Origin: Leucobacter chromiiresistens
GTDB lineage: Bacteria > Actinomycetota > Actinomycetes > Actinomycetales > Microbacteriaceae
DNA: 64,000 nt
Direction of reading: 5' to 3'
Assembly: GCF_001477055.1 (NCBI RefSeq)
Contig: NZ_LDRK01000013.1
Coordinates: 1 to 64,000 of the forward strand
The notes below the pieces were generated by a model. That model did not search any database. It worked only from the letters and a program-made list of their open reading frames with translations, and was not told the origin of the DNA. Made by a program: the position numbers and the translations under genes. Below, in pieces: positions 56,888-64,000 of this stretch (position 1 is its first letter; every line of letters starts with the position of its first letter).

Positions 56888-58583
56888 TCCCCTCGGGCAG
56901 CTCGGTGTGCGTGATGAGCACGACGGCCCGGTCGTCGGGCACCGCCCCGAGCAGGTCGAGCACGAGGCGATCCGCGAGCTCGCGGTCGACTCCCGCGGTC
57001 GGCTCGTCGAGCACGACGACCGGGAAGTCGGCGAGGATCGCCCGCGCGAGCGCGATGCGCTGCGCCTGGCCGCCCGAGATCCAGGCGCCGTCCGCCCCGA
57101 GACGAGCGTCGAGCCCGCCGCGTTCGAGCGCCCAGTCGGCGAGTCCGACGCGGTCGAGCACCTCCCAGAGGTCGTCGTCGCTCGCCGTGCCGCGCGCGTC
57201 GCTGTCTCGGGCGAACTTCAGGTTCTGGCGCAGATCGGAGTCGAAGAGGTACGGCCGCTGCTCGCAGAGCCCCACGACCTCGCGCACGGCATCCGGGTGC
57301 ATCGCGCGCGCATCGACGCCGCGCAGCCGGTATTCGCCGCGCGATTCGAGGAAGCGGACGAGGGCGAGGGCGAGGGTGCTCTTCCCGGCGCCGCTCGCGC
57401 CGCGCACGACGAGGGTGTCACCAGGAGCCAGGGCGAAGTCGACGCCGCTGATGGCGTCGCGCTCCGCACCCGGATAGCGGGCGGCGAGGCCGCGCACCTC
57501 GAGTAGCGGAGCTCCCGGCGACGGGGCGGATGCGAAGGCGAGAGCGGACGGCGACGCACCCTCGCGGCCCGCATCGCCGACGAGCTCGGCGGGCAGCTCG
57601 CCCTCGGTCAGCTCTGCGACGCGATCGGCACTCGCCTCCACGCCCCGCCTCGCGGCGAGCGCGGCGGGCACCTGCGCGAAGACCTCGAACACCGCCGCGG
57701 GCACCACCGCCGCCGCTGCGAAGAGCGGCGCCGACAGCCCGTCCCCGAGACTCGGGATCATCACGAGGATCGCGAGCAGGGAGGCGGCTCCGGCGGCGCA
57801 GCCCAGCACCGCCGCGGTGAGGCCCGCAGAGCGCGCGCGCCGCAGCTGCAGGGACGCGAGCCGGCGCTCGGCGACGGCGATCCGGTCGCGCTGCATCTCG
57901 ATCGCGCCGAAGGCCGCCAGCACCTCGCCCGCGGCGAACCGTTCGAGCAGCGCGTCGACCACGGCCGCCCGCGCCGCGCTCACCTCGCGGTCCTGCGCGC
58001 CCGAGATGCGGCGGGAGAGCACGATCGCCGCCCCGCCGCCGAGCGCCAGCGCGCCGAGCAGCACGAGCGCGGCGGGCACCGAGATCAACGCGACGACGAC
58101 GACGCTCAGCGCGGTGACGATGCCGCTCACGAGCAGCGGCTGGCGCACGCGGAGCGCCTCGTCCTGCAGCTGGTCGACGTCGTCGACGAATGCGGCGAGC
58201 ACCTCGCCGCGGCGATGCGATTCGAGTGCACCCGGTACGCGCGGCACGAGCGCCGCGAAGGTGCGCGAGCGCAGCACCGCGAGTTGGGCGAGCGCCGCGT
58301 CGTGGCTTGCGAGCCGCTCCGCGTAGCGGAAGGCCGCGCGCCCGATCGCGAGGGCGCGCACGCCCACGATCGCGAACGTGAGGTGGAGGATCGGCGGCTG
58401 CTCTCCGGCCCGCACGATGAGCCACATGCTCAGGCCGAGCAGACCCACGATGCTGGCGTCGGCGAGCACGCCGAGCGCGATGCCCGGCATGCGGCGGGCT
58501 CGGCTCGGGAGGGCCCGTGCGAGCACCGCGCTCCGATGCCGCGCCCGCTGCTCCCGGTCGGCCAACGCGCCCGTGCGGGTCAT
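56862..58583 (-). CDS. cydC: ABC exporter CydC, thiol transporter subunit
   Basis: Half of the heterodimeric CydDC exporter of glutathione/cysteine needed to assemble cytochrome bd. 573 residues: six membrane helices (IALGVLADASIVGLLGLSMWLIV and others), then the nucleotide-binding domain with Walker A GASGAGKSTLALA, signature ISGGQAQRIALARA, Walker B VVVLDEPTAGVD and H-loop LITHTEL. ATG 58583 overlaps the cydD stop (ATGA). Upstream codons to 58799 are the cydD region out of frame. It ends convergent with pabC. Confidence 0.93.
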   Translation of the reverse strand: MTRTGALADREQRARHRSAVLARALPSRARRMPGIALGVLADASIVGLLGLSMWLIVRAGEQPPILHLTFAIVGVRALAIGRAAFRYAERLASHDAALAQLAVLRSRTFAALVPRVPGALESHRRGEVLAAFVDDVDQLQDEALRVRQPLLVSGIVTALSVVVVALISVPAALVLLGALALGGGAAIVLSRRISGAQDREVSAARAAVVDALLERFAAGEVLAAFGAIEMQRDRIAVAERRLASLQLRRARSAGLTAAVLGCAAGAASLLAILVMIPSLGDGLSAPLFAAAAVVPAAVFEVFAQVPAALAARRGVEASADRVAELTEGELPAELVGDAGREGASPSALAFASAPSPGAPLLEVRGLAARYPGAERDAISGVDFALAPGDTLVVRGASGAGKSTLALALVRFLESRGEYRLRGVDARAMHPDAVREVVGLCEQRPYLFDSDLRQNLKFARDSDARGTASDDDLWEVLDRVGLADWALERGGLDARLGADGAWISGGQAQRIALARAILADFPVVVLDEPTAGVDRELADRLVLDLLGAVPDDRAVVLITHTELPEGISTRLVEL

Positions 58584-60295
58584 GCGCCCACCCCCGCGGT
58601 GGTCGGTTCGGGGCGCGCCGCCACGACGCGCACCACCCGATCGGCGGCGCGATGCACGGCCTCCCGGTGGCTCACCACGAGCACCGCTCGCCCGGCGTCG
58701 GCCTCGCGGCGGAGCGCCGCGCAGACGACGGCCTCGCTCTCCGCGTCGAGGGCGGAGGTCGGCTCGTCGAGCACCAGCACCGCGCAGTCGAGGTTCCACG
58801 CCCGGTAGAGCGCCCGCGCGACGGCGATGCGCTGCGCCTGCCCTCCCGAGACCCCGGCGCCCGCGACGCCCAGCTCCGCGGCGCCGTCGAGGTGCTGGAG
58901 ACCGACGGCGTCGAGCGCGCGACGCACGAGCCCGCCATTGGGCGCGTCGTCTCCGAGAGCGACGTTGGCGGAGATGCTGCCGTGCAGCAGTCCCGGTCTC
59001 TGGCCGGCCCAGGAGATGGGTTCGGGCGCGACGATGCGGCCTCGAATGGGCGCGACGAAGCCGAGCAGGGCCGCGACGAGCGTGGATTTGCCCGCTCCCG
59101 ATGGACCGGCCATCGCGACGAGTTCGCCGCGATCCACCGCGAATGACGTGGGTCCGACGACGCGGCGCCCGCTGCGGGCGACGCTCACCTCGTCGAACCG
59201 GAGAACCGATTGCGCCGCAGGGGCCGTTGCGCCGGCCGCTGCTCCGCTCTCGAGCTCCGTCCGCCGCGACGTGCTCGCGGCACCGCGCAGCTCATCCTCG
59301 GACTCGATGATCGCGAAGACCCGTCCGGCGGCCGCGAGCCCCTCCGTCGACGCGTGGAATGCGGCGCCGACCTGCCGGATCGGCACGAAGGTCTCCGGGA
59401 GCAGCAGCAGCACGAAGAGCCCGAGCCCGAGGGGGAACTCGCCGCTCACGAGCCGCGTGCCGACGGTCACCGCCACGAGCGCGATCGAGAACGTGCCGGC
59501 CAGATCGAGCACGAACCCCGAGAGGAACGTGACGCGCAGCACGCTCATCGTGCGCGAGCGGTACTCCTCGGTCTCGCGCGAGATGCGGGCGATCTGCCGG
59601 TCCTGCCGGCCGAAGATGCGGAGGGTCGCGAGCCCGCCCACGACATCGAGGAACGATGACGAGAGCCGCTGCAGCTGGCTCCACTGCCGATCCTGCACGG
59701 CCTGCGTGGCGAGACCGATGAGGATCATGAAGACGGGAATGATCGGGAACACCACGATCACGATGAGCCCGCTCAGCGGATCGGCGAGCAGCACCGCGAG
59801 CACGAGGATGGGCGTTGCGACGCCCGTGAGCAGCAGCTGCGGGATGTAGCCGGAGAAGTACCCGTCGAGCGCGTCGAGCCCGCGACCGAGCGACGTGGCC
59901 AGCTCAGCGTCTCCGGGGCCGGAGTCGCGCTGCGGCGAGCGGGCATCGAGTGCGTCGAGCGCGGCGGATCGCAGCTGCGCCTTCACGCGGACCGCACCGC
60001 GCGCGGCGACGACGTCCATCCCCCAGCCGGCGAGCGAGCGCACGAGCACGGCGGCGAGGGCGCCCAGGAGGAGCCAGGTGAGCTGCGCCGCGCCGTACGC
60101 GCCCTCGTCGATGCGCCCCCGCACCCCGGGGATGCCGTCCATCACGGGGAGCGCGAGCGCGGTGATGGCGTTCGCGAGGCACCAGGACCAGGCGAGCACC
60201 GCGCAGGTGCGCAGCAGCCCGAGCCCGGCGCCGATCAGCAGCACGCCCCGCGCGGCGCGCGCATAGCGGAGCAGTCTCGGGTCGAAGGGTTTCAC
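58580..60295 (-). CDS. cydD: ABC exporter CydD, thiol transporter subunit
   Basis: 571 residues, partner of CydC. The membrane domain includes GYIPQLLLTGVATPILVLAVLLADPLSGLIVIVVFPIIPVFMILIG, a CydD hallmark, and RLSSSFLDVVGGLATLRIFGRQ. The nucleotide-binding domain has Walker A GPSGAGKSTLVAALLG, signature VSGGQAQRIAVARA and Walker B VLVLDEPTSALD. GTG 60295 has CAGGAAC upstream. It starts 106 bases after cydB, with a hairpin between. Confidence 0.94.
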   Translation of the reverse strand: MKPFDPRLLRYARAARGVLLIGAGLGLLRTCAVLAWSWCLANAITALALPVMDGIPGVRGRIDEGAYGAAQLTWLLLGALAAVLVRSLAGWGMDVVAARGAVRVKAQLRSAALDALDARSPQRDSGPGDAELATSLGRGLDALDGYFSGYIPQLLLTGVATPILVLAVLLADPLSGLIVIVVFPIIPVFMILIGLATQAVQDRQWSQLQRLSSSFLDVVGGLATLRIFGRQDRQIARISRETEEYRSRTMSVLRVTFLSGFVLDLAGTFSIALVAVTVGTRLVSGEFPLGLGLFVLLLLPETFVPIRQVGAAFHASTEGLAAAGRVFAIIESEDELRGAASTSRRTELESGAAAGATAPAAQSVLRFDEVSVARSGRRVVGPTSFAVDRGELVAMAGPSGAGKSTLVAALLGFVAPIRGRIVAPEPISWAGQRPGLLHGSISANVALGDDAPNGGLVRRALDAVGLQHLDGAAELGVAGAGVSGGQAQRIAVARALYRAWNLDCAVLVLDEPTSALDAESEAVVCAALRREADAGRAVLVVSHREAVHRAADRVVRVVAARPEPTTAGVGA

Positions 60296-60354
60296 GAGGT
60301 TCCTGAGGGTCGGTGGGCGGCGGGCGTCTCCTCCGCCCGAGGCAGTCTACGGGA

Positions 60355-60387
60355 GCCCGGGGCTTCACATCAGATGAAACCCCGGGC
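60355..60387 (-). terminator. Hairpin between cydB and cydD
   Basis: GCCCGGGGCTTCA (60355-60367) pairs with TGAAACCCCGGGC (60375-60387) with one mismatch; loop of seven. It lies 15 bases after the cydB stop and may lower cydDC expression relative to cydAB. Confidence 0.6.
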
Positions 60388-60401
60388 CGCGCGGAGCGGG
60401 C

Positions 60402-61430
60402 CTAGTGCGCGCCCACGGGAATCGCGTCCCGTGTGAGGCGCCTCCGGAACACCCAGTACGTCCAGGCCTGATAGGCGAGCACGAGCGGCAGCGTGAAGAC
60501 GGCGACCCACGTCATGAGTTCGAGCGTCTTCTCGGAGCTCGCCGCACCCGCCACCGACATCGAGTACGAGGGGTCGATGCTCGACGGCATGAGGTTCGGG
60601 AACATCGCCATGAAGATCGCCAGCAGCGCGAACGCGATCGCGATGGCGTTGCCGGTGAAGGCCCAGCCCTCGCGGCCGAGGACGTTCGCCACCCAGGCGA
60701 CGATGAGCGCGACGGCGGCCACCGCCGAGCAGAGCACCACAACCCAGAGCGTGGGGCTGGTCGTGTGCTGCATGATCGTCCACCCGAGGAAGACCGCGCC
60801 CGCGAGGATGGCGACTGCGCCGACCTTCTTGGCGAGGTCGCGAGCGCGCTCGCGCATGTCGCCCGCGGTCTTCAGCGAGATGAACACGAGGCCGTGCGTG
60901 CAGGTGATGAGCAGCATCGTGATCCCGCCCAGCAATCCGTAGGGGTTGAGCAGCGTGAGGAGCGTGCCCTGGTAGATCCAGCCGCCGTTCTCCATGGGCT
61001 CGATCGGCAGCCCCTGGGCGAGGTTCGCGAACGCGACGCCCCAGAGCAGGGGCGGCACGACCGATCCCCAGAAGATGAAGTGGTCGAACCAGCGGGTCCA
61101 GGCGCGCCCCTTCCCCTGATGCCGGTACTCGAAGGAGACGCCGCGCAGGATGAGCGCGACGAGGATCACGAGGAGCGCGAGGTAGAAGCCCGAGAACATC
61201 GTCGCGTACCACTCGGGGAAGGCCGCGAAGAGCGAGGCGCCGGCGACGATCAGCCAGGTCTCGTTCAGGTCCCAGACGGGCCCGATGGTGTTGATGATGA
61301 GGCGGCGATCCGTGTTGTCGCGGCCGAGGAACGGCAGTGCCATGCCGACGCCGAAGTCGAATCCGTCGAGCACGAAGTAGCCGATGAGCATGGCCCCGAC
61401 GATGAAGAACCAGAGTGTGGTGAGTTCCAT
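60402..61430 (-). CDS. cydB: Cytochrome bd ubiquinol/menaquinol oxidase subunit II
   Basis: Membrane subunit of the high-affinity terminal oxidase. 342 residues with about nine membrane segments: MELTTLWFFIVGAMLIGYFVLDGFDFGVGMALPFLG is the family start, and NTIGPVWDLNETWLIVAGASLFAAFPEWYATMFSGFY follows. It starts nine bases after the cydA stop. It works with CydA in the membrane; menaquinol is the likely donor in an actinobacterium. Confidence 0.97.
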   Translation of the reverse strand: MELTTLWFFIVGAMLIGYFVLDGFDFGVGMALPFLGRDNTDRRLIINTIGPVWDLNETWLIVAGASLFAAFPEWYATMFSGFYLALLVILVALILRGVSFEYRHQGKGRAWTRWFDHFIFWGSVVPPLLWGVAFANLAQGLPIEPMENGGWIYQGTLLTLLNPYGLLGGITMLLITCTHGLVFISLKTAGDMRERARDLAKKVGAVAILAGAVFLGWTIMQHTTSPTLWVVVLCSAVAAVALIVAWVANVLGREGWAFTGNAIAIAFALLAIFMAMFPNLMPSSIDPSYSMSVAGAASSEKTLELMTWVAVFTLPLVLAYQAWTYWVFRRRLTRDAIPVGAH

Positions 61431-61439
61431 GTCCGTCTC

Positions 61440-62894
61440 CTAGTAGACCGTGGCGAGCTGCTGGTGGTCGACGTCGCCCGGCTTGCCGTCGGCGTCCGTG
61501 CTGCGGGCGATCTCGGGCGGGCCCTCCTTCGCGGCTTTCGTGATGAGCTTGAACTCGACGACCGCCAGTGCCCCGTAGACGATGGTGAAGACGAGCATCG
61601 AGATCAGCACCGCCCAGCCCGGCACGCCGGGTGAGACTCCCTGCTCAGTCGTCATCACTCCGAATACGATCCACGGCTGGCGGCCCATCTCGGTGAAGAT
61701 CCAGCCGACGAGCGACGCGAGCATCGGGAGCGGGGCGGTCCAGATGGCGACCTTCCACGCCCAGTCGGGCAGGTCCATCTTCTTGCGGGTGATCCAGAGC
61801 CCGACGGCCGAGACGAGCGCGGCGAGCGCGCCGAGGCCGATCATCCAGCGGAACGCCCAGTACGTGACCCAGATGATGGGCGCGAACTGCCCGTCGGTCG
61901 GGCACGTCAGGAGCGAGTCGGCACCGCAGTAGCGCGCGGTGTACTCCGCCTGGAGGTCGCGGATGCCCTCGACGGACCCGTCGAACGTGCCGTTCGAGAG
62001 GAACGACAGGAGGTACGGGATGCGGATCGAGAAGATCTCGTGCGCTCCGTCGGGGGTGCCGAGGCTGAAGAGCGAGAACGAGGCGTCGGCTCCGGACGAG
62101 GTCTCGTAGTGCGCCTCGGCGGCGGCCATCTTCATCGGCTGGGTCTGGGTCATCACCATGCCGAGGGAGTGGCCGGTGAGGCCGACACCCATGAAGGCGA
62201 TGAGGTTGGTCCAGGCGCCGAAGCGCAGCGCCGTGCGCATCTCGTCGAGGTACTGACCGCGGCGCAGGTGCCAGGCGGCCGTCGAGACGACGACGACCCC
62301 GGCGAACATCACCGCGGCGAAGATGGTGTGCGGGAACTGCGTCACGGCGACCGGATTGGTGAGCACCGCGCCGATGCTCTCGAGCTCGGCGCGGCCGCGC
62401 TCCTCGTTGATGGTGAACCCGTCGGGGTTCTGCATGAAGGCGTTCGCCGCGAGGATGAAGTAGGCGGAGGCCACAGTGCCGAGCCAGACGAACCAGATGG
62501 TCATGAGGTGGATCTTCTTCGGCAGTTTGTCCCACCCGAAGATCCACAGGCCGATGAAGGTCGCCTCGAAGAAGAACGCGATGAGACCCTCCATCGCGAG
62601 CGGTGCGCCGAAGATGTCGCCGACGAAGCGCGAGTAGTTCGACCAGTTCATGCCGAACTGGAACTCCTGCACGATGCCGGTCACGACACCCATCGCGAAG
62701 TTGATGAGGAAGATCTTGCCGAAGAGGCGCGTGAGACGCAGGTATTTGGCCTTGCCGGTCTTCACCCATGCGGTCTGCAGAATGGCGACCAGCAGGCACA
62801 TGCCGATCGTCAGCGGGACGAAGATGAAGTGGTAGAGAGTCGTCAGCCCGAACTGCCACCGCGACAACGTCAGAGGATCGAAGAACTCGTTCAT
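61440..62894 (-). CDS. cydA: Cytochrome bd oxidase subunit I
   Basis: Catalytic subunit with hemes b558, b595 and d. 484 residues. H22 (YHFIFVPLTIG) corresponds to the axial heme His near position 19 of the E. coli protein. GFGMNWSNYSRFVGDIFGAPLAMEGLIAFFFEATFIGLWIFGWD is typical, as is GRQPWIVFG. Between residues about 240 and 330 lies the Q loop; it looks like the short form without the long insert of the proteobacterial L type. ATG 62894 has GGGAGCAG upstream. First gene of cydABDC. Confidence 0.97.
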   Translation of the reverse strand: MNEFFDPLTLSRWQFGLTTLYHFIFVPLTIGMCLLVAILQTAWVKTGKAKYLRLTRLFGKIFLINFAMGVVTGIVQEFQFGMNWSNYSRFVGDIFGAPLAMEGLIAFFFEATFIGLWIFGWDKLPKKIHLMTIWFVWLGTVASAYFILAANAFMQNPDGFTINEERGRAELESIGAVLTNPVAVTQFPHTIFAAVMFAGVVVVSTAAWHLRRGQYLDEMRTALRFGAWTNLIAFMGVGLTGHSLGMVMTQTQPMKMAAAEAHYETSSGADASFSLFSLGTPDGAHEIFSIRIPYLLSFLSNGTFDGSVEGIRDLQAEYTARYCGADSLLTCPTDGQFAPIIWVTYWAFRWMIGLGALAALVSAVGLWITRKKMDLPDWAWKVAIWTAPLPMLASLVGWIFTEMGRQPWIVFGVMTTEQGVSPGVPGWAVLISMLVFTIVYGALAVVEFKLITKAAKEGPPEIARSTDADGKPGDVDHQQLATVY

Positions 62895-63155
62895 GTACTG
62901 CTCCCGAACGAAGGTCGCGCACCCCACCGAGGGTGCACTCCCTTAGTGAGATCCGCCACGAGATGTCATTCTCGCCGGAGCCATCGGCTGGATGCCGACT
63001 GGCTCAATTTTAGCGTTTCTGTGAATCTCCTGCGAATGCGCTTCGGCTTCGAAGCATATTTCACTCGACGCCGAACGGAATATCTCTCGACGTCGAACGG
63101 TCGGCCGACGGGGGCGCGGAGGAGTCGCCCCGACGCCGTCGTTACACTCGGGTGG
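62895..63155. promoter_or_regulatory. cydA-dedA divergent intergenic region
   Basis: 261 bases, no gene. A TAAAAT hexamer on the minus strand (63012-63007) is a candidate cydA -10. Two direct repeats CTCGACGYCGAACGG at 63064-63078 and 63086-63100 are 22 bases apart. TACACT (63143-63148) then seven bases then GTG is a leaderless promoter of dedA. A 10-base palindrome GCTTCGAAGC is also present near 63046. Confidence 0.45.
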
Positions 63156-63839
63156 GTGACCGACTTCCTGAGCGCAGTGATCGAATGGCTCCGCGACCTG
63201 GACCCGGTGCTGCGGACGCTGCTCGCGGGGATCGGCATGATGCTCGAGACGTCCGTCTTCGTCGGCCTCATCGTGCCCGGCGACACCATCGCCCTCGTCT
63301 CCGCGATCGGAGTGACCTCGGCCGCCGAGTTCGTCTGGCTCGTGATCGCGCTGGTGCTCGGAGCCGTCGCGGGCGAGAGCCTCGGCTTCCTCCTCGGCCG
63401 CTGGGCGGGCCCCCGCATCCGCGCGAGCCGCGCCGGGAGGAGGCTCGGCGAGCGCAACTGGCGCATCGCCGAGCACTATCTCGGCGAACGCGGCGGGATC
63501 GCGGTGTTCCTCTCCCGGTTCCTGCCGGTGCTGCACTCGCTCGTGCCGCTCTCGGCCGGGATGGCGGGGATGCGGTATCTGAGATTCCTCGGCTGGACGG
63601 CCTCGGCGAGCGTGGTGTGGGCGCTGATCGTCGTGACCCTCGGGTTCGGCGCCGCCGCCGGATTCGACCAGTTGGCCGACCGGGTGAAGGGCGCCGGCTT
63701 CGTATTCGCCGGATTCGCCGCGCTCGTCGCACTCGCGATCTGGGGGGCGAAGAAGTGGTTCCTGCGACGCGAGCAGCGTCATCTCGACCTGGCGGCAACC
63801 AGTGCATCACCTGAGGATCCGCACCCGCCGACGCCCTAG
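63156..63839 (+). CDS. DedA family membrane protein
   Basis: 227 residues, SNARE-associated/VTT-type membrane protein of the DedA family, implicated in lipid carrier recycling and membrane homeostasis. Motifs: ETSVFVGLIVPGDTIALVSAIG, LGAVAGESLGFLLGRWAGPRIR, and FLSRFLPVLHSLVPLSAGMAGMRYLRFLGWTASASVVWA, with the reentrant loop and Arg. GTG 63156 is preceded by TACACT and seven bases (leaderless). The stop TAG is also the first three bases of the next gene's -10. Confidence 0.92.
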   Translation: MTDFLSAVIEWLRDLDPVLRTLLAGIGMMLETSVFVGLIVPGDTIALVSAIGVTSAAEFVWLVIALVLGAVAGESLGFLLGRWAGPRIRASRAGRRLGERNWRIAEHYLGERGGIAVFLSRFLPVLHSLVPLSAGMAGMRYLRFLGWTASASVVWALIVVTLGFGAAAGFDQLADRVKGAGFVFAGFAALVALAIWGAKKWFLRREQRHLDLAATSASPEDPHPPTP

Positions 63840-63848
63840 ACTGGGCGG
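63837..63848 (+). promoter_or_regulatory. Leaderless promoter overlapping dedA stop
   Basis: TAGACT (63837-63842), six bases, then GTG 63849. The TAG of the hexamer is the stop codon of dedA. Confidence 0.5.
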
Positions 63849-64000
63849 GTGACTTCGCCGGCTGCACCAGACCCCCGACCCCGCTTCGCGGCTCGCCTGG
63901 AGGATTGGCTGCACAGCCGTCGCGCGCGCCGGGCGATCGCGCACGGCAAGAAGCCCTCCGTGATCCCCTATATCGGGTACGGCACGACCGAGTGGGTGCG
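63849..64000 (+). CDS. App1-like (DUF2183) phosphatase, 5' end only
   Basis: The first 50 codons of a gene cut by the window end: MTSPAAPDPRPRFAARLEDW..., continuing RRARRAIAHGKKPSVIPYIGYGTTEWV. The IPYIGYGTTEWV element resembles the start of App1 family phosphatidate phosphatases (DUF2183), which read PYxGYGxxxWVRVLGRV. The catalytic motifs lie beyond 64000. GTG 63849 is leaderless type. Confidence 0.6.
   Translation, partial: MTSPAAPDPRPRFAARLEDWLHSRRARRAIAHGKKPSVIPYIGYGTTEWV

Overview
The window reads as chromosomal core DNA from a high-GC actinobacterium, most likely of the family Microbacteriaceae (Leucobacter-like; inference from gene order and protein style, not from a search). Support: very high GC, many GTG starts, dense short operons with ATGA/GTGA stop-start overlaps, the order rarA / rpsD / alaS / ruvX / mltG / aroECKB, the runs HIT-phoH-ybeY-corC-era and lepA-DUF1990-hemW-hrcA-dnaJ-rsmE, and a cydABDC cluster. 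I recognise no prophage, insertion sequence, CRISPR array, tRNA or rRNA.

Layout. 1-1346: a membrane protein. 1397-5935: an unknown protein, a von Willebrand factor A (VWA) protein and a divergent MoxR-type AAA+ ATPase. 6041-14197 (minus): aroB, aroK, aroC, aroE (shikimate pathway), mltG, ruvX, alaS, followed upstream by a small membrane protein and rpsD. 15525-18977: rarA, a divergent DUF349 gene and an orphan regulator-like gene. 19022-26553 (minus): rel, secF, secD, yajC, ruvB, ruvA. 26671-28582 (minus): leuA with a putative leucine attenuator and leader peptide. 28650-30470: a DUF2207 protein. 30493-34516 (minus): era, corC, ybeY, phoH, HIT. 34549-38175: a DcuS/DcuR-like two-component pair divergent from a DctA-type dicarboxylate carrier. 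38150-45323 (minus): rsmE, dnaJ, hrcA, hemW, DUF1990, lepA. 45417-46776: a MOSC protein and rpsT. 46908-51575 (minus): holA, comEC, comEA. 51876-56887: leuS, pabB and divergent pabC. 56862-62894 (minus): cydC, cydD, cydB, cydA. 63156-64000: a DedA protein and the start of an App1-type phosphatase gene.

Most genes are housekeeping: chorismate and folate precursors, protein export, ribosome biogenesis, DNA repair and uptake, heat shock, and microaerobic respiration. The most informative signals are non-coding. They are a leucine leader peptide with mutually exclusive hairpins upstream of leuA; a recurrent leaderless promoter pattern, TANNNT then 6-7 bases then ATG/GTG, in front of about a dozen genes; a CIRCE operator at hrcA; a LexA-like box at ruvA, which lacks its usual partner ruvC; a 20-bp tandem repeat between the VWA and moxR promoters; a 15-bp five-copy repeat at the 5' end of the unknown gene; and a two-stage palindrome between leuS and comEA.
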